Of a stretch of DNA of 6,239 nucleotides, positions 5,207 to 6,239 are shown one piece after another. Positions within the stretch are counted from its first letter, which is position 1; each line of letters begins with the position of its first letter. A program made the position numbers and the translations under genes. Source of the stretch: Desulfobacterales bacterium (GTDB lineage Bacteria; Desulfobacterota; Desulfobacteria; Desulfobacterales; RPRI01); the NCBI GenBank assembly GCA_030689795.1, contig JAUYEO010000165.1, positions 1 through 6,239 of the forward strand. The letters run 5' to 3'. Under the pieces are notes generated by a model. That model ran no database searches, was not told where the DNA came from, and worked only from the letters and a program-made list of their open reading frames with translations.

Positions 5207-6239
5207 TCATCCGTTATTTTTAAAATCCATATCCTGAAAATAATACGCCATGGATGCATCAGTTTTTTGAACTTCTCCGGTCAACAAAAAGTGCTTGTAA
5301 TTTTTCAGGAACATTACTTTATGAACGGCAAGCGATCTGCCCGGGATACTCCCGATAGATATCTGGCGTATGTGAGAATATGCAAAGTAGCCCATGTGGA
5401 GGATTATTAATGAACAAACAAGAGCTATAAGCCGTAAACGGATTTTCGGTCGCCATGATAAAAAGTCGATATGCTCCATTCTTACTACAAGGAAACTTAA
5501 AAACGCCACCATAGACGGGCAAAAATAACGGGGAAATCCATCTCCAAGATGCGGTGTTATAATAAAACCAAGAAACAAAATAGTTGCCCATAAAAGCAGA
5601 ATCATATGTGTGAAATGAGTGCTTAACAGTTCCTTCAGGAACCGGCGCAGGATATAACCCGACATCATAAATACCAATATAAATGGAAAGAGCCATGGGA
5701 TACGATAAATAAAAGCGTAAATATAATTTCTGTGCGGTTCGTAACCGAACGAATACATGAGGTAAATGCCTTGAAGATAATTAAATGGATCGATGAAAAA
5801 ATGTAACAGGGATCCTACTGCTGTTCCGATCAGCGCTGAAACAGAAATAAACCAGAAATGAGGGAATTTATGCGATGATGCGGAATACAAAATCATGGTT
5901 CCCAGAATGGCCGCTATAAAAGCAATAGTCCACTCATTTTTCCCCATTGCCGATATGAACCCGCATCCGAAAAGTATGGCAGTGCGCAAGGGGAGTGATT
6001 TCAAACGGGGAATAACTGCTAAACCCATGGCACAAAATGTTGTTAAAAGCACTCCGATGTTGCCGTCATAAATAGTCTGATGTGCACCTCCTACCAAAAG
6101 CGGACAAGTTCCCAAAAAACCGATAAAAATAACCGGGAGACTAACTTCTCCCCACCTTTTTCGCTTGAATAGCCAGGCTCCCATAAGTATCGTCGGAAGC
6201 ATTGAGATAACATAGGTTATATAAAAGGGTAAGCGTGCT
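5207..6239 (-). CDS. Multi-pass membrane protein, probable GT-C/GT39-like glycosyltransferase, C-terminal part
   Basis: The minus-strand frame ends at TGA (complement of 5207-5209) and stays open to the window edge, so the N-terminus lies outside. An internal ATG at 6202 would give 331 residues, but the frame continues upstream through ARLPFYITYVIS, so that start is probably not the real one. Numbered from that ATG, there are about nine or ten hydrophobic segments (near 20-38, 46-64, 91-106, 113-135, 167-185, 199-215, 228-241 and 257-276). The fragments YRIPWLFPFIL (166-176) and GDGFPRYFCPSMVAFLSFL (220-238) resemble the late helices of dolichyl-phosphate-mannose or ArnT-type (GT39) membrane glycosyltransferases, which move sugars from polyprenyl-phosphate donors. 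The catalytic N-terminal loop is not in the window, so this is only a family-level guess; an O-antigen-type membrane protein is the alternative. It is convergent with the plus-strand cluster and more AT-rich than the ATPase. Confidence 0.6.
   Translation of the reverse strand, partial: ARLPFYITYVISMLPTILMGAWLFKRKRWGEVSLPVIFIGFLGTCPLLVGGAHQTIYDGNIGVLLTTFCAMGLAVIPRLKSLPLRTAILFGCGFISAMGKNEWTIAFIAAILGTMILYSASSHKFPHFWFISVSALIGTAVGSLLHFFIDPFNYLQGIYLMYSFGYEPHRNYIYAFIYRIPWLFPFILVFMMSGYILRRFLKELLSTHFTHMILLLWATILFLGFIITPHLGDGFPRYFCPSMVAFLSFLVVRMEHIDFLSWRPKIRLRLIALVCSLIILHMGYFAYSHIRQISIGSIPGRSLAVHKVMFLKNYKHFLLTGEVQKTDASMAYYFQDMDFKNNG

Noticed and set aside
1..6239. CRISPR array, tRNA, rRNA or transposase gene
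   Set aside because: No regularly spaced repeats, no tRNA-like cloverleaf or rRNA sequence that I could recognise, and no transposase-like frame were seen on either strand.

Overview
This is a 6.2 kb bacterial chromosomal window, probably from a Gram-negative, anaerobe-type lineage such as Desulfobacterota or Nitrospirota. That placement is an impression from gene style and from a long palindromic intergenic element, and is not proven. Base composition is mosaic: the P-type ATPase is strongly GC-rich, the small genes and SPFH gene after it are more AT-rich, and the last gene on the minus strand is AT-rich too.

Layout. (1) Positions 1-168 hold the C-terminal end of a TauE/SafE-type membrane permease. 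(2) Positions 169-421 are a non-coding gap. It is filled by a ~142-nt nested palindrome (169-310) and a strong intrinsic terminator (329-371). A perfect 9-bp inverted match between the two could form a competing hairpin. (3) Positions 422-3112 encode a complete 896-aa type II (Ca2+/PMR1-like) P-type ATPase. (4) Positions 3125-3281 hold a remnant of htpX: a good ribosome binding site and the first six codons, joined out of frame to the last ~46 codons, with the protease core missing. (5) Positions 3301-5102 carry four small plus-strand genes: a PGPGW-type membrane protein, a zf-TFIIB zinc-ribbon protein, a prohibitin/SPFH membrane protein, and a two-helix membrane protein with a C-terminal zinc ribbon. 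Spacing is tight and two pairs overlap, so genes 422-5102 probably form one operon. (6) Positions 5103-5206 are a convergent intergenic gap with a perfect 26-bp AT-rich palindrome. (7) From 5207 to the window edge, on the minus strand, lies the C-terminal part of a multi-pass membrane protein that resembles GT-C/GT39 glycosyltransferases.

Functional reading (inference): the plus-strand cluster looks like a membrane-homeostasis set, with cation export, a lost membrane-protein quality-control protease (HtpX), an SPFH scaffold, and small membrane or zinc-ribbon proteins of unknown role. The most notable observations are the internally deleted htpX, the palindromic leader element with its possible terminator/anti-terminator switch, and the conserved-looking but uncharacterised small-protein/SPFH group.
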